A stretch of 64,000 nucleotides of DNA from Pirellulales bacterium (GTDB lineage: Bacteria > Planctomycetota > Planctomycetia > Pirellulales > JANQPP01), in contig JANQPP010000072.1 in the NCBI GenBank assembly GCA_028289405.1, positions 19,025 to 83,024 on the forward strand, in the 5' to 3' direction. The notes beneath the pieces are model-generated. The model made no database searches. It saw only the letters and a program-made list of their open reading frames with translations, and was not told the origin of the DNA. This document shows, one piece after another, positions 1 through 8,847 of this stretch; position 1 is the stretch's first letter, and each line of letters opens with the position of its first letter. The position numbers and the translations under genes are program-made.

Positions 1-1219
1 GCAGTCGCACGAGTTGCCGCTCCGGATTGGGGACTTCGATGCCCACGGTATTCTTGCCGGGAATGGGGGCCACGATCCGCACGCTCGGAACCCGCAGCGC
101 GATCGCCACATCGTCCGCCAAGCTGGTGATCTTGCTCAACCGCAGCCCGGCTTCGAGTTCGACTTCGTATTGCGAAATGACCGGCCCGGTCTCGATCTCC
201 ACCACGGAGACTTGAAAGCCGAAGCTGGAGAAGGTCTCTTCCAGCAGTTTCGCGTTGCGGCGGACTTGCCGCTCATGTTCCTCGGTGAACCGGGAATCCC
301 CCGGAAGCAACAAGTCCCAGGAGGGAAGTTCGTAGTCCACCTCTTCATCGCCTTGCCCCGCTCCCTCCAGAAGCTCCACCAAGTTGTCGTTCTTCGAACA
401 CTTGCGGGAGTTGATACGAAGCGCCTTGGCCAAACGCCGGCCCACGGAGCGGCGAGCTGGCGCGGGCTCTTCTTCGTATTCCTCCTCTTCCTCCACATCC
501 GACGCGGCCGTATTCAATCTGGCCTCACGATGCAAATCTTCGTCCGTCAATTCGTCCGCATCTCCCCGACGTTTGCCGATTTTGATTTTCATGCCGCCGA
601 TAGGTGCATCCTCTTCGTCATCGGCATGTTCCTCGTGCGAAACCTTCGAGCCCTTGAAAAGGGCTTTTCTGGAAGCCATGCCCTCCTTCAGGCCCGACAA
701 GGACCTTCCCGCCCGTGCGAGTCCCGCATCGTCGAATGCCAGGATGAGGCCGCTCAAGAGGAAACCGATGGGCAGGATATAAGTCCCTGGTTCGGCGAAA
801 TGGCGAGCGAGAAATCCGCCACAGGCCGCGCCCAGGTAACCGCCCGCGCCAATCACGGGACCAGGCGACCAGCCGGGAAGTAAGAAAGCCGCGAGCGTGC
901 AAAATCCTGCCAGGGAGAGCAGCCAGCCGCCCAATCTGACCAGCGGCTCCTGCCAGATCCGCCGCTGGAACAGTGCGCGATCCAGGATCAATAAGGAAAT
1001 GAGCAGATAAAGCGATCCCCAACCGACGCCGTGATAGAGCATGTCGGCGATTCGGGCACCAGGGGTTCCCAAGACATTCGTGGGAGAAGCGGCCGTCGGG
1101 TAGACCAAGCCGCGCGGGCTGTCCCCCGCATGGTAGGTCAGCAGCGCGGCAGAGAGAAACAGGACCGCCACCAGCAGCGCGGTCGCGGCGGCAGAATAGT
1201 GGAAGCGATTTTCAGGCAT
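1..1219 (-). CDS. ftsK: FtsK/SpoIIIE-type DNA translocase, N-terminal part (runs off the left edge)
   Basis: This minus-strand frame starts with ATG at 1219 (MPENRFHYSAAATALLVAV) and stays open to base 1, so about 406 residues are visible and the motor domain lies outside. Several hydrophobic segments fill roughly residues 10-170, as in the membrane anchor of FtsK. A charged acidic linker follows (about 200-270, with runs such as EEEEEYEEE). The end contains VEIETGPVISQYEVELEAG and VAPIPGKNTVGIEVPNP, which match the FtsK alpha domain before the ATPase. The family pumps DNA at the division septum for chromosome dimer resolution. The gene is downstream of ogt and moeA on the same strand but 280 bases away, so it probably has its own promoter. 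The missing Walker motifs mean the call rests on the N-terminal architecture and the alpha-domain motifs. Confidence 0.85.
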   Translation of the reverse strand, partial: MPENRFHYSAAATALLVAVLFLSAALLTYHAGDSPRGLVYPTAASPTNVLGTPGARIADMLYHGVGWGSLYLLISLLILDRALFQRRIWQEPLVRLGGWLLSLAGFCTLAAFLLPGWSPGPVIGAGGYLGAACGGFLARHFAEPGTYILPIGFLLSGLILAFDDAGLARAGRSLSGLKEGMASRKALFKGSKVSHEEHADDEEDAPIGGMKIKIGKRRGDADELTDEDLHREARLNTAASDVEEEEEYEEEPAPARRSVGRRLAKALRINSRKCSKNDNLVELLEGAGQGDEEVDYELPSWDLLLPGDSRFTEEHERQVRRNAKLLEETFSSFGFQVSVVEIETGPVISQYEVELEAGLRLSKITSLADDVAIALRVPSVRIVAPIPGKNTVGIEVPNPERQLVRL

Positions 1220-1499
1220 GGACGCGAGAAGAAAAGCGAAAACCTTCCCACCACACGTGGCGGGACTGCCAGCCAGGGCGCGTCCATGCCCAGTTGTGCT
1301 CCATCCGTTTTCCAAAAGAGGTTATCGGCGAAGCACGGGACGGACGAGAAAGAAATGCGGGCAGGCGGCTCTTCTTGCCCGAGTGTGCTTCTTTGCTGGG
1401 AAAGAACGTCTCCCGGCACCGGCATCGCCGTTACGATCGGCAGATGAAGACGATCCTCAAAATCGACACAGCAGGAAAAACGGAGCAGGGAGCATCTGG

Positions 1500-2072
1500 T
1501 CAGCCCGCTGCGGAGTGCCGCCCTTGCTCCAGATCCAACAGCCGCTGCTTGATGGCCGTCCCGCCATACGCGGAGTATCCGCCGAGTTTGCCGCCGGAGC
1601 CGACCACGCGGTGGCAGGGAATGATCAGTGGAAGAGGGTTGCGGGCCATGATGTTTCCCACGGCCCGCGCGGCTCGCGGAGATCCGGCTCGCGCGGCCAA
1701 GTCTTGATAAGACAACCGCTGGCCCCAGGGAATATCCCGGCATTGGGCCAACACGCGGCCCGCGAAAGGGCTCCAACCGGAGAGATCAATTTCCACATCC
1801 GAGAAGTCGGCCCGCTTGCCGCCGCACAATCCGCGAACACGGTCGACCAGAGATCGAAGAAACGCAGGGACTTCTTCCGTCACCGCTCCGAAATCGTGGA
1901 TCTTTTTCAGTGCCGTCTTCCGGTCCGGATAGCCAAACGCCAGGCCACGTACCTGTTCACCTTCGGCTAGCAGCGCGCTCCAACCGAGCGCTGTCTTGAA
2001 GGCCACCGCTAGCCCCACTCTCGGTTCTTCCACCGATTCGTTTCTTGGATCTAGCATGCATGAGACAGCCAT
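1500..2072 (-). CDS. ogt: Methylated-DNA--protein-cysteine methyltransferase
   Basis: The 190-residue protein removes alkyl groups from O6-alkylguanine by transferring them to its own cysteine. The active site PCHRV is intact (Cys153) and is followed by GSGGKLGGYSAYGG, the usual family continuation. The winged-helix DNA-binding part covers about residues 103-185 (PWGQRLSYQDLAARAGSPRA, then VGNIMARNPLPLIIPCHRV), with a less conserved N-terminal alpha/beta domain before it. Length is close to that of Ogt/AGT proteins with both domains. The gene starts 25 bases after the moeA stop, so the two are probably co-transcribed, although no functional link is obvious. Confidence 0.93.
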   Translation of the reverse strand: MAVSCMLDPRNESVEEPRVGLAVAFKTALGWSALLAEGEQVRGLAFGYPDRKTALKKIHDFGAVTEEVPAFLRSLVDRVRGLCGGKRADFSDVEIDLSGWSPFAGRVLAQCRDIPWGQRLSYQDLAARAGSPRAARAVGNIMARNPLPLIIPCHRVVGSGGKLGGYSAYGGTAIKQRLLDLEQGRHSAAG

Positions 2073-2097
2073 GGGATGGTTTCCTCATGAGCGCGAG

Positions 2098-3318
2098 TTA
2101 CTGGATTTTGACGACTTCAACCGTCTCGCCCACCGCGTATGTCCGGGCTCCAGCGGGAAAGAAACAAAGCGAGTTCGCCTTGGTCAATGTTCGCAAGTCC
2201 CCCGACCCTTGCCAAGGGAGCGGCTCGACTCGCCAGGCATCGCCGTGGAATGAAAGCAAGGCTGGCCAATAGGTAGGACGCCCACCGTCATGCGGATGTG
2301 CTTGGGACAGCACGGCCGTGAATCGTCGGTTTTCCACGGCAGCCTGGCCAGAAAGCCGCTCGAGTGCCGGGCGCATAAACAGTTCAAAACAAACCAAACT
2401 GCTCACGGGGTTTCCCGGCAGCCCGAAGACCAGCCGGGGCGGTGCTGCCTGCTGGGCCACTCCGAACCACAGCGGCTTGCCGGGCTTGAGCTGGACTTTG
2501 TGAAAGACCTTCTCGACCCCCAGCTCCGCCAGCATGCCCGGCACCAAATCGAGCACGCCCGCGGAAACGCCGCCGGAAACGACCAGGACGTCCGCGGACT
2601 CCAACCCTGTGCTGAGCCGAGCACGCAAATCGCCGGGTTCGTCACGCCCAATGCCTAGGTCGATCGGTGTGGCACCGCAGCGCCGCGCATACGCCAGCAA
2701 CATGGGGCCATTACTGTTGCGAATCTGGCCAGGGCGTAAATCTTCTCCCGCTGGAACCAATTCGTTTCCGGTCGCCAAAACGGCCACACGGGGTTTTCGC
2801 CAGACATTGATCTTTGCATGCCCCAATTCGGCCAAGAGCCCAATCTCAGCGGGGCGGATCCGCTGTCCCGAGGGAATCACGACTTCGCCTTCCCGCATAC
2901 TCTTGCCGCGCGGCAAGATACCCTCTCCTACTTTCGCCTCCGTTTGTAGCAGCTTGACTTGTGTGCCGTCCGCATTCAGTGTTTCCGTCCGCTCCACCAT
3001 GACCACCAATTCGGCGCCGCGGGGAATTGGGGCGCCGGTCATAATGCGAATCGCGCAACCCGGTTCGACCCCACGCGTGGGGGTCTCGCCCGCGGTAACC
3101 TCTTCCAGCACACGCAAGGCAGGCCCGTCGGAGCGTACATCCTCTGCCCGCACCGCGTAGCCATCTACCAGCGCCTTGTCGAAAGGGGGCGAATCCAGAC
3201 TACAGGCGACGTCTTCCGCCAGGACATGGCCCAAGGCGTCCGCCAGCGCGATGGCTTCTCTGTCGCGGGGTACCGCGAATTGGGCGATGTGCCGGGTGGC
3301 CTCTTCGATGGAAATCAC
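2098..3318 (-). CDS. moeA: Molybdopterin molybdenumtransferase MoeA
   Basis: This 406-residue protein is full length for MoeA, which inserts molybdate into adenylylated molybdopterin to complete the molybdenum cofactor. Visible signatures are the N-terminal DSPPFDKALVDGYAVR, the GAPIPRGAELVVMVE segment, VAVLATGNELVPAGE at the start of the MoCF-type domain, the substrate-binding SGGVSAGVLDLVPGML and FGLPGNPVSSLVCFELF near the C-terminus. It lies downstream of the SUF gene cluster by a 186-base gap, and ogt follows 25 bases later. No other moa or mob genes are in the window, so the rest of the pathway must be elsewhere. Confidence 0.95.
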   Translation of the reverse strand: MISIEEATRHIAQFAVPRDREAIALADALGHVLAEDVACSLDSPPFDKALVDGYAVRAEDVRSDGPALRVLEEVTAGETPTRGVEPGCAIRIMTGAPIPRGAELVVMVERTETLNADGTQVKLLQTEAKVGEGILPRGKSMREGEVVIPSGQRIRPAEIGLLAELGHAKINVWRKPRVAVLATGNELVPAGEDLRPGQIRNSNGPMLLAYARRCGATPIDLGIGRDEPGDLRARLSTGLESADVLVVSGGVSAGVLDLVPGMLAELGVEKVFHKVQLKPGKPLWFGVAQQAAPPRLVFGLPGNPVSSLVCFELFMRPALERLSGQAAVENRRFTAVLSQAHPHDGGRPTYWPALLSFHGDAWRVEPLPWQGSGDLRTLTKANSLCFFPAGARTYAVGETVEVVKIQ

Positions 3319-3503
3319 GGCTTGCGGTGCGTTCGGCTGAGCGTGGTGAGAACAAATACAAAAGCCACGGGAAATTTCAATTTATCCCGGGCCAAGCGTA
3401 TTTTCGCTCAGTCGAAGAAACTTGCAAGCACGGCGAGGAGTCCCGCTGCCAGGCTTCGCAAAGTATCGCGGCAAATGTTCGCCGCGAGAAGCGGGAGCGG
3501 GCT

Positions 3504-3821
3504 TCAGAAGATCCCCAGTTGATCCCGCGCGTCTTCAGTCATGCGGTCCGGAGTCCAGGGAGGATCCAAAACGATTTTCACTTCGACTTCCTGAACACCG
3601 TCCAACTTGCCCACGAAGTCCTTGGTTTGCCCGATCAATTGCGGACCCGCTGGACAAGCCGGGCTGGTCATCGTCATGTCAATCTTGACCCGCTGCTGTT
3701 CCTCTTCCGCCGGTTCGAAGTTCACGGCGTAGACCAAACCCAGATCCACCACATTGACGAACAATTCTGGGTCGATGACTTTCTTCATCTCTTCCAGAAC
3801 GGCTTCTTCCGTAACGGGCAT
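3504..3821 (-). CDS. DUF59/MIP18-family protein, SufT-like
   Basis: This 105-residue protein is a single MIP18 (DUF59) domain. It opens with VLEEMKKVIDPELFVNVVDLGLVY and carries the conserved cysteine of the family in MTMTSPACPAGPQL, ending with VKIVLDPPWTPDRMT. Proteins of this family (SufT, PaaD, MIP18) act in late maturation of iron-sulfur proteins. Its place right after sufCBD and the Rieske-type gene on the same strand (90-base gap) fits a role as an accessory Fe-S maturation factor. SufT is the closest functional name, but many SufT proteins are longer, so only the family is asserted. Confidence 0.88.
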   Translation of the reverse strand: MPVTEEAVLEEMKKVIDPELFVNVVDLGLVYAVNFEPAEEEQQRVKIDMTMTSPACPAGPQLIGQTKDFVGKLDGVQEVEVKIVLDPPWTPDRMTEDARDQLGIF

Positions 3822-3911
3822 GTCACACCTCTGCTTTATGAAATGCGCGTGTTCGCGAAACGTGCTTCAACGGGTTCTGTGATTTGCCAACCGACGCCAG
3901 TAGCCTTTGGC

Positions 3912-4226
3912 CTAATCACCGAAGTTCACATACAAGTCTTCGCCCTCGACCTTGACCTCGTACGAGCCTGTCGGTTTCGTGGCGGGCATGGTGAGTGCCC
4001 GGCCATCGCGAATGTCGAATTTCGCGCCATGCCTGGGGCAGGCGATCGTATGGTCTTCTAGTGCCCCTTCGCTAAGAGGTCCGTCGTCGTGCGTGCAGAT
4101 ATCATCGAGAGCGAAAAATTCTCCCTCGACTTGGAAGATGACCACGAGCTGGTCCGCGACCTCCAGGAGTTTCTTTCCTCCCTCGGGAATTTCGGAGGCT
4201 TTGCAGGCGAAAACGAAATCCGGCAT
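3912..4226 (-). CDS. Rieske-type [2Fe-2S] ferredoxin-like protein
   Basis: The protein starts MPDFVFACKASEIPEGGKK and is about 104 residues. It has both Rieske motifs: CTHDDGPLSEG (Cys and His ligands) and CPRHGAKFDIRDG. The compact length matches NADH:nitrite reductase small-subunit-like or biphenyl-dioxygenase-ferredoxin-like electron carriers. A longer in-frame start at 4343 would overlap the end of sufD and add 39 residues that do not resemble the family, so the ATG at 4226 was chosen. It sits between sufD and the DUF59 gene. This suggests either that it receives its cluster from SUF or that it supplies electrons for cluster assembly; both are inference. Confidence 0.9.
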   Translation of the reverse strand: MPDFVFACKASEIPEGGKKLLEVADQLVVIFQVEGEFFALDDICTHDDGPLSEGALEDHTIACPRHGAKFDIRDGRALTMPATKPTGSYEVKVEGEDLYVNFGD

Positions 4227-4290
4227 GTGCGCTACAATTCGAGATGGCGAGAGAGGGAGTTCAAAATGTGCTGCATTACACTGTGCAGCG

Positions 4291-5616
4291 TCATACGGCG
4301 CGAACCCGTTGCCCGATGGCTTGCGACAAGGCGTCGTGGACATTGCTGATCGTAATGCGGTCGAGCACGCTCTGGAAGAATCCGGTCACGATCATGCGCG
4401 TGGCTTCGTCCCGCGTCAAACCCCGGGATTGGGCGTAGAAGATCAGTTCTTCGTCGACGCGTCCAGATGTGGAACCATGCGTGCAGCGCACATCGTCTGC
4501 TTCGATTTCCAGGCCAGGGATCGAGTCGGCACGGGAATCGGGCGAGAGCATTAGGTTATCGTTTCGCTGATACCCGTCGGTCTTTTGAGCCTCATGATCG
4601 ACCTTGATCATGCCTCGCCACACAATGCGGGAATGGTCCTGAAGAGCGCCCTTATAGAGCAGATCACTGGTGCAACCGGTCGCTTCGTGGTGCTGTAACG
4701 TATGGTAGGCCAAATGCTGCTTACCTTCGGTGAACATCACGCCGTTGACTTGAGCATGGGCGCCGGTTCCCACGAGCGCCACATGCTGGTTCACTTTCGC
4801 CAACCGGCCCCCCAAGGCGCCCACCGTCCATTGCAGCAGGCCATCGGTATCGACGATGCCCTTTTGGTGGGCAAAGTGCCAGACCCCAGGTCCCCAATCT
4901 TGCAAGCTGACAAAACGCAGCTTCGCGCCTTTGCCCACGAACAATTCCGTGCCGCCGCAATGGAAGCCGGAAGCGGAATCCCCCAGGCTGGCCGTCTCAT
5001 AGAGCAGCGTGGCGCTGGCCCCTTCCTCCAAGATGACGAGGATATGCCCCAGATCGGCTTGGCCTTCACTTAATAGTGACATGACATGCAGCGGTTCGGC
5101 GACCTCCACGCCACGCGGCACGTAGAGACATGCTCCGCCCGACCAACAAGCCGCATGCAGTGCGGCAAATTTGTCGTAACGGATGTCGAAGGCTCTCTGG
5201 AACAAATGTTGTTGGACTACATCGCCATGTTCCCGGGCGACTTCCGCTAGTGGCCCGAAAACGACTCCCCGGCGACGCAACTCCTCCGACAATTGGCGGT
5301 CCAAAGTCTGGCTATTTAGCCCGAGCGATTTTCCTCCAATCTCCACGCCGCGTGTCAGCGCCGGCACATGATCCCGCGCGGAAGGCTGTCCAGCCAAAGG
5401 TTCCACCGGCGGAGAAAAACGGTCCAGATGCAGCAGCCGCAAGTCCGTCCGCATCCACTCTTCCTCATTGCGGCGAGGAAGCGGCAGTTCCTGGAAGACT
5501 CGCCACGCATCTTGCCTGCTAGCCGTGAGCCACTCCGGCTCATTTCTTTCGGCGAGAAATGCGTCGAAGTTGTCTTGCGTGAAACCAGAAGTAACTTCAG
5601 CACTCGTCATGATCAT
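4291..5616 (-). CDS. sufD: Fe-S cluster assembly protein SufD
   Basis: This 441-residue protein is the SufD scaffold partner of SufB and SufC. It begins MIMTSAEVTSGFTQDNFDAF and holds the beta-helix core typical of SufB/SufD proteins, with VPRGVEVAEPLHV in the middle and a C-terminal block (MLSPDSRADSIPGLEIEADD, then CTHGSTSGRVDEELIFYAQS, and SRGLTRDEATRMIVTGF). The C-terminal block closely parallels the end of SufB upstream. The SufBC2D complex builds Fe-S clusters on a scaffold. The gene follows sufB by 132 bases, and the downstream Rieske-like gene starts 64 bases after its stop. A second possible ATG lies two codons in. Confidence 0.95.
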   Translation of the reverse strand: MIMTSAEVTSGFTQDNFDAFLAERNEPEWLTASRQDAWRVFQELPLPRRNEEEWMRTDLRLLHLDRFSPPVEPLAGQPSARDHVPALTRGVEIGGKSLGLNSQTLDRQLSEELRRRGVVFGPLAEVAREHGDVVQQHLFQRAFDIRYDKFAALHAACWSGGACLYVPRGVEVAEPLHVMSLLSEGQADLGHILVILEEGASATLLYETASLGDSASGFHCGGTELFVGKGAKLRFVSLQDWGPGVWHFAHQKGIVDTDGLLQWTVGALGGRLAKVNQHVALVGTGAHAQVNGVMFTEGKQHLAYHTLQHHEATGCTSDLLYKGALQDHSRIVWRGMIKVDHEAQKTDGYQRNDNLMLSPDSRADSIPGLEIEADDVRCTHGSTSGRVDEELIFYAQSRGLTRDEATRMIVTGFFQSVLDRITISNVHDALSQAIGQRVRAV

Positions 5617-5748
5617 TGCTTAAACTAATCAGCGAAAAAGTCGGGGATCCAATCGAATGCGAGGGAAGCACCTCACGATGCAGACTCGCTCCAGCACCGA
5701 GAGATACTTCGGTGGATGAGGAACAAACCCCATGTGCTCGGAAAGGTC

Positions 5749-7167
5749 CTAACCCACCGTGCCTTCCATCTGCAATTCGATCAGTCGGTTCATCTCGACC
5801 GCGTATTCCATGGGCAATTCCTTGACCAGCGGCTCGATGAAACCGCTCACGATCATCGTGCTGGCTTCCGCTTCGGTGAGGCCACGGCTCATGAGGTAGA
5901 ACAACTGTTCTTCACCGATGCGGGAGACACTTGCCTCGTGCCCAATGGAGACATCCTGTTCTTCGATTTCAATGTAGGGATAGGTATCGCTGCGGCTTTG
6001 GGGGTCGAGGATCAAGGCATCGCAGACGACGTTGGAGCGTGACTTCACGGCATCTTTTTCCACGCGTGCCAGGCCACGATAGCTGGAACGGCCTCCATTT
6101 TTCGAAATCGACTTGGAGACGATCCGGCTCGATGTGTGTGGAGCGCAGTGCACCACCTTGGCGCCGGCGTCCTGGTGCTGGCCCGCCGAGGCGAAGGCGA
6201 TGGAAAGGATTTCGCCACGCGCCCCCGGCTCCATCATGTAAACCGCCGGATACTTCATGGTGAGCCGGCTGCCCAGGTTGCCGTCGATCCACTCCATGAG
6301 CGAATCTCCATAGGCCAGGGCCCGTTTCGTGACGAGATTGTATATGTTGTTGGCCCAGTTTTGGATCGTCGTGTAGCGGCAACGCGCGTTCCGCTTCACG
6401 ATGATTTCCACCACCGCCGAGTGCAGGCTTTCGGTGGAATACATGGGGGCCGTGCAGCCTTCCACATAATGCACTTCCGCCCCTTCGTCGACGATGATCA
6501 GCGTACGTTCGAATTGGCCCATACTTTCCGCATTAATGCGGAAATAGGTTTGCAGGGGGAACTCAATTTTCACCCCCTTGGGCACGTAAATAAAGGAACC
6601 GCCCGACCATACGGCGGAATTGAGCGCCGCGAACTTGTTATCCGAAGGCGGGATCACCGTGCCGAAATACTCCCGCAACAAGTCCGGATGCTCACGGAGC
6701 GCGGTATCGGTGTCGGTAAAGATCACACCCTTCTTGGCCAGATCCTCTTGAAGCGAGCCGTAAACCACTTCGCTTTCGAACTGAGCCTTCACGCCGGCCA
6801 GATACTTCTTTTCGGCCTCCGGAATGCCCAAACGGTCAAAGGTGTCCTTGATCTCTTGCGGGACATCGTCCCAGCTCTTCTGCTGATGATCGGCTGGCTT
6901 GAGGTAGTAATAAATGTCCTGAAAATCGAGGTCGATGTTGCCACCCCAGCGCGGCATCGGCTTGGATTCGAAGATCTCCAAACTCTTCAGGCGGAAGTCC
7001 CGCATCCACTCGGGCTCCTGCTTAATCTCCGAAATCTGGGAGACAATTTCGGGATTGAGCCCCCGCCGAGCGCGAAAGACGGGGACATTCTTCGTCCGAA
7101 AATCGAACTTACGGATGTCGCCAACGGGGTTGGCACGACTTTTATCGAGAGCCGCATCGGTAGCCAT
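5749..7167 (-). CDS. sufB: Fe-S cluster assembly protein SufB
   Basis: This 472-residue protein has the canonical SufB architecture. The N-terminal part includes [20 protein letters not shown] and the SufB-type [20 protein letters not shown]. The core has [20 protein letters not shown] followed by [20 protein letters not shown], and [20 protein letters not shown] contains the conserved cysteine. The end is [20 protein letters not shown], then [19 protein letters not shown]. SufB is the scaffold on which the cluster forms with SufC and SufD. It lies between sufC (85 bases upstream) and sufD (132 bases downstream). No sufS or sufU is next to it, although a class V aminotransferase of unknown role lies at 23.1 kb. 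Confidence 0.97.
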   Translation of the reverse strand: MATDAALDKSRANPVGDIRKFDFRTKNVPVFRARRGLNPEIVSQISEIKQEPEWMRDFRLKSLEIFESKPMPRWGGNIDLDFQDIYYYLKPADHQQKSWDDVPQEIKDTFDRLGIPEAEKKYLAGVKAQFESEVVYGSLQEDLAKKGVIFTDTDTALREHPDLLREYFGTVIPPSDNKFAALNSAVWSGGSFIYVPKGVKIEFPLQTYFRINAESMGQFERTLIIVDEGAEVHYVEGCTAPMYSTESLHSAVVEIIVKRNARCRYTTIQNWANNIYNLVTKRALAYGDSLMEWIDGNLGSRLTMKYPAVYMMEPGARGEILSIAFASAGQHQDAGAKVVHCAPHTSSRIVSKSISKNGGRSSYRGLARVEKDAVKSRSNVVCDALILDPQSRSDTYPYIEIEEQDVSIGHEASVSRIGEEQLFYLMSRGLTEAEASTMIVSGFIEPLVKELPMEYAVEMNRLIELQMEGTVG

Positions 7168-7252
7168 TTGTTTTTGCTTTCTCGGAAATCATCCTGAAAG
7201 GAGTGTTTAAAAATATCGCCATGCAACGTCGTCGGACGGTGGAGAAAGCGCG

Positions 7253-8083
7253 CTACAAATCCGCGCCCGCTGTCTCCGCCTCGGACATTTCTTTCTCCGC
7301 CTCTGCCGCTGCCGGGTACTTGGCCCGAATGCGGTCGTAGCCTTGGCCGTGCAGTTCCTCGGCCAAGCTGGCATCCCCGGTCTCCACGATGCGGCCTCCG
7401 AGCATGACATGCGTGAAATCGGGGCGATTGTGTTCCAGCAATTTGTCGTGGTGCGTGATAATCAAAATGCCCATGTCGCTTCCGCCGATCTCCGCGATAC
7501 TCTGGCTCGCGAGCTTCACGGCATCCACGTCGAGCCCGCTATCGGTCTCATCGAGAATGGCGAACCCAGGACGCAACATGGCCATTTGCAAAATTTCGGC
7601 CCGCTTCATCTCGCCACCGGAGAAACCGTCATTGACGTACCGCCGGGCGAACTCCACGTCCATCTTCAACTGCGACATCTTTTCGCGAAGTTCCTTGCGA
7701 AATTCCCGCATGGGAATCAATTCTTCCCCTTCCTTGCGGTCGGGGCGGCGGACATTGGTGGCGGCGTGCCGCAGGAAGTCGGCCATCTTTACACCGGGGA
7801 TGGCAACAGGACGCTGAAACGCCATGAACAGGCCCAATCGCGCCCGCTCATCCGGATCAAGCTCCAGAAGTTCGGTATTGCCCAAGCGGATGCTGCCCGA
7901 AGTCACTTCGTAGGCGGGATGGCCCACGATTGCCAAACCCAAGGTGCTCTTGCCGGACCCATTAGGACCCATCAGGGCATGCACTTCGCCCCTCCGGATT
8001 TGCAGATTGACCCCGCGCAAGATCTCCTTGCCGGCAACCTCCACGTGCAGATCGCTAATTTGTAAAGATTCGCTGGTCACCAT
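7253..8083 (-). CDS. sufC: Fe-S cluster assembly ATPase SufC
   Basis: This 276-residue ABC-type ATPase has Walker A GPNGSGKSTLG, the SufC-type signature FSGGEMKRAEILQMA, Walker B FAILDETDSGLDVDAV and the switch histidine in ILIITHHDKLL. SufC powers the SufBC2D scaffold. The N-terminal SLQISDLHVEVAGKEILRGV is typical. A Glu- and Ala-rich tail of about 25 residues after the core is longer than in E. coli SufC. The gene starts 35 bases after the nuoB stop, so the two are likely to be on one transcript. Confidence 0.97.
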   Translation of the reverse strand: MVTSESLQISDLHVEVAGKEILRGVNLQIRRGEVHALMGPNGSGKSTLGLAIVGHPAYEVTSGSIRLGNTELLELDPDERARLGLFMAFQRPVAIPGVKMADFLRHAATNVRRPDRKEGEELIPMREFRKELREKMSQLKMDVEFARRYVNDGFSGGEMKRAEILQMAMLRPGFAILDETDSGLDVDAVKLASQSIAEIGGSDMGILIITHHDKLLEHNRPDFTHVMLGGRIVETGDASLAEELHGQGYDRIRAKYPAAAEAEKEMSEAETAGADL

Positions 8084-8118
8084 GTTCGTTTTCCTTCAAT
8101 TCACGCTGGCGAAGGCCG

Positions 8119-8736
8119 TTAACCCGTGATTTTCTGATGATGGAATACCAATTCTTCCTCTTCCGCGGCGACATATCCCGAATGATGCGGCACGGGCAGC
8201 TCATCGACGAGCTTTTCCCCTTCGGCGATGAAGCCTTGGCCGTCTTTTTCCCGGGCGATACGGTGCGCCTTGATTTTGTCTTGGATTCGCATGAGCCCTT
8301 CCAAGAGAGCTTCCGGACGCGGAGGGCAACCGGGCACATAGACATCCACGGGAACCACGAGATCCACGCCCTTCACTACGTGATAACCCCATTTGAAATA
8401 GGGGCCGCCACCAATCGTGCAAGCGCCCATGGCGATCACGAACTTGGGATCGGGCATGAGGTTGTACAATCGCCGTACGCGGCTCGCCATTTTATAAGTC
8501 ACCGTGCCGGCCACGATCATCAGATCCGCTTGCCGAGGGGTCGCCCGAAACGCGCCCGCTCCGAAGCGGTCGATGTCAAAGCGGCTCGCGCCCGTGGCCA
8601 TCATTTCAATCGCGCAACAAGCCAGCCCAAAAGTCATGGGCCACACGCTCGACTGCCGCGCCCAATTGATGGCCTGCTCCAAAGACGTGGTAATCACGCC
8701 TTCCTCGAATCGCCCTTCGATCCAGGGTTGTGTCAT
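8119..8736 (-). CDS. nuoB: NADH-quinone oxidoreductase subunit B, isolated copy within the suf cluster
   Basis: This 205-residue protein matches NuoB, the complex I subunit that holds the N2 [4Fe-4S] cluster. All four ligands are present: the adjacent Cys40-Cys41 in GLACCAIEM, Cys106 in GACTIGGG and Cys137 in [12 protein letters not shown]. Other typical segments are [20 protein letters not shown] and [10 protein letters not shown]. No other nuo gene is next to it: sufR lies upstream and sufC downstream, 35 bases away. The C-terminal tail after the GCPPRPE motif is long and charged (about 65 residues). It may still serve complex I with the other subunits encoded elsewhere, or be a paralog with another Fe-S role; the sequence alone does not decide. 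Confidence 0.92.
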   Translation of the reverse strand: MTQPWIEGRFEEGVITTSLEQAINWARQSSVWPMTFGLACCAIEMMATGASRFDIDRFGAGAFRATPRQADLMIVAGTVTYKMASRVRRLYNLMPDPKFVIAMGACTIGGGPYFKWGYHVVKGVDLVVPVDVYVPGCPPRPEALLEGLMRIQDKIKAHRIAREKDGQGFIAEGEKLVDELPVPHHSGYVAAEEEELVFHHQKITG

Positions 8737-8847
8737 AATCGCTTCTTTCCAAACGCCTTATCTGGACTGTATGAGTTCTGCCGGAGGCGGACACTTCGAA
8801 ACCACCTGGCCGTTATACTAACGCACGAACCTCAAGTCCGCACCTGC

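Noticed and set aside
618..1022. 134-codon minus-strand frame at the left edge
   Set aside because: It is out of frame with the ftsK-type gene that covers this region; the ftsK frame carries real membrane segments and alpha-domain motifs.
6136..7197. 353-codon open frame on the plus strand
   Set aside because: It lies wholly antisense to sufB, whose protein matches its family from end to end; the antisense translation shows no domain and is a codon-bias shadow.
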